Source: Myoxocephalus aenaeus
Lineage: Eukaryota; Chordata; Actinopteri; Perciformes; Cottidae
Length of the DNA stretch: 64,000 nucleotides
Direction: 5' to 3'
Assembly (NCBI GenBank): GCA_038501785.1
Contig: JBAMJR010000151.1
Coordinates: 4,326,501-4,390,500, forward strand
Shown: positions 62,701 through 64,000 of the stretch, piece by piece
Layout of the letters: each line of letters starts with the position of its first letter
Position numbering within the stretch: position 1 is the first letter of the stretch
Made by a program: the position numbers and the translations under genes
Notes under the pieces: generated by a model
The model's input: the letters and a program-made list of their open reading frames with translations, nothing else
What the model was told of the DNA's origin: nothing
Database searches by the model: none

Positions 62701-63932
62701 TAAGCCACCTGATGACACACAAAAAGCATAATAACTACATTTGAGATTCAATATAACAATCAGATTCAGATTAAAATGTATTGTCATTGCACAGTACAAC
62801 GAAAAGCATCTGTCCAGAAGTGCAAAAGACTTTTTCATAATATCTTTGCTCCTAGTTGCTTCCTTTCACTTTACGCCTTACAACCGCAATTGCTCTGAAG
62901 TCCCTGTGAGCTGAACACAAGCTCAAAGAGACAAGTTGAAGTTGCATCACTATGACAGGCATACTAACTGCTGACCCAACCTTACACAGAAATGTATGCA
63001 ACTCTGACCGCAGAGTCCATTAGTCATTGTTGAATGGTCGCACTAGCGATGACGGGGTTAATTCATATGACTGCCATTTTCAATTTGGAGCGAACAAAAG
63101 GCTGTGAAATCCAAAGCTATTGTAAATGCAATTAGGCCCAGATCAATCTCTCCATTTTCTTTTATGGCTGGTTGCAGATTAGAAGAGATGCTGCATTGAG
63201 GTATTGAATCTACATCCAGCTTGACCCTGTCACCATCGGACCCTTTATCACCTGCACACCTTCAATCAGATTGTGAGCCCATCAAGACAGTAATTAATTT
63301 GTGGATAATTGCTGTGTAAGTTACGTAATAAGTAAAGAAGGGCGTACATGAGCATCACGCCCAGGAGAAAGGACATACGTAGGAGACAGAAACATCACTA
63401 TCAGCCCACCACATCTTTTCAAAGCAGCCATTTTCTACAAAGAGAAACCCTAAAGCAGTTTCTCTATCTTCCATTCTAAACATAGCTGAGGATAAAACAG
63501 AGCATACTGTGATGGCTGAGTGATGATACAGGCGTGCCTTTCATTGTGAATTTTTCCTCTACTCAGGCTGAGCCTGGCAACAGCGATGGATATGGAAAGA
63601 ATATCAATTGTATGCGTAAGAGAAGTCATACATTTCAATATCAAAGCTCTATCTGCATGTTTATATGCAGATGACTTTGAAAGTAATTTCTGTCATTGAG
63701 TATCAGTGTGGATTTTTATATATTTCTTTACAGCGTGTTGGGCCATGCTGAACATATATTTTCTTACCAATACGGTCCAGCCTGTCCACTGCAACTGTCT
63801 CAAACGCCCTTCTCATCATAGGATACTCCTCCAGCACCTCATTGAAGTTGTCCACGGACAGAGAGTACAGGCGACAGTATGTGTCTGCTCGGACACTGGC
63901 TGTCCTTCTGCCCAGCGTCAGCAAACAAATCT
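59765..63932 (-). CDS. hcn4: HCN4 pacemaker channel, last two exons (5' end outside window)
   Basis: Hyperpolarisation-activated, cyclic-nucleotide-gated cation channel of the plasma membrane, which carries the cardiac and neuronal If/Ih current. The exon 63932-63768 (165 bp) encodes the end of the cyclic-nucleotide-binding domain. It contains ICLLTLGRRTASVRADTYC with the Arg-Thr pair that contacts cAMP, and the C-helix with RRAFETVAVDRLDRIG. The final exon 62082-59765 encodes GKKNSILQHKVQHDL, the IIQQIVQHDRDMAHCAH helix and the HCN4-specific PVIWAPLIQAPLQAAAATTS block, then a long Ser/Gly/Pro-rich tail. It ends VRSKLPSNL, whose SNL tripeptide is the TRIP8b-binding end of HCN channels. The 62083-63767 intron has GT-AG ends. 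The tail contains an 8-residue repeat expansion. Transmembrane and pore exons lie beyond position 64000. One position differs from human: Leu in LLTLGRR, where human has Arg. Confidence 0.95.
60600..61360 (-). repeat. hcn4: 24-bp coding minisatellite in the hcn4 tail
   Basis: The last hcn4 exon contains a degenerate 24-bp tandem array, clearest at 60776-61195. On the + strand the units read GATCCxCCTGAxGTCCCTCCCATT-like, and successive units at 60980-61100 are exactly 24 bp. In protein this is about 17 or more copies of an 8-residue unit near GGTSGGSM, with flanking weaker copies. The frame is preserved because the unit is a multiple of three. The open antisense proline-rich frame at 60939-61439 is a by-product of this repeat. 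Confidence 0.85.
62083..63767 (-). other. hcn4: last intron of hcn4
   Basis: Bounded by donor GTAAGA at 63767 and acceptor TTTTACAG at 62083 on the - strand. Nothing else is recognised in it. The open frame running into it from the last exon is intronic read-through. Confidence 0.85.
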
Positions 63933-64000
63933 CTGCAACAAAACACAGCAGACAAGAGACGGTAATGTAATAGAGTTAAACTTTAGTATTATTTATATCA

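Overview
The window is nuclear DNA of a ray-finned fish, most likely a percomorph-type teleost. This rests on spliced vertebrate genes with GT-AG introns, long TG/CA, CT and TA microsatellites, and many teleost-style transposable-element remnants. There is no bacterial, viral or organellar gene content. I recognise three protein-coding loci and one decayed duplicate. All exon limits come from reading splice sites and codon phase by eye.

Layout. Positions 1-3080 hold no gene I recognise. A TATA-containing promoter and a possible non-coding first exon lie near 3080-3250. The muscle-type pyruvate kinase gene (pkm, probably pkma) follows on the + strand. Its coding exons run from 10006 to 19797 and the 3' UTR reaches about 20970. 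The two mutually exclusive exons that make the M1 and M2 isoforms are both intact (16719-16885 and 17294-17460). From 21.5 to 27.75 kb lies a nest of mobile elements: a Gmr1-like Ty3/Gypsy fragment split by a hAT insertion with an 8-bp target duplication, then a truncated hAT with a transposase remnant, then an L2-like LINE 3' end. On the - strand, 28080-32127 is an intact seven-exon dihydrodiol dehydrogenase gene (dhdh). It is followed upstream by an orphan copy of its first exon (33487-33558) inside a local duplication, and then by a full tandem copy (34969-38415) with splice-site, nonsense, frameshift and active-site lesions. From 38.4 to 59.7 kb there is intergenic DNA with microsatellites, a 1.12-kb inverted-repeat transposon, another nested repeat and several perfect hairpins. 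At the right edge, 59765-63932 on the - strand, are the last two exons of the HCN4 pacemaker channel gene. Its long C-terminal tail carries a 24-bp (8-residue) Gly/Ser repeat expansion. The 5' part of hcn4 lies beyond the window.

The genes do not form one pathway. Pyruvate kinase is glycolytic, Dhdh is a cytosolic NADP-dependent oxidoreductase, and Hcn4 is a plasma-membrane cation channel. The pkm-hcn4 neighbourhood matches the human 15q23-q24 region and looks like conserved synteny. I found no CRISPR array, operon, toxin gene or new defence-like system. The most distinctive observations are the stepwise decay of the dhdh array, the dated nesting of transposons, the Hcn4 tail expansion, and the pkm exon pair with its candidate splicing signals.
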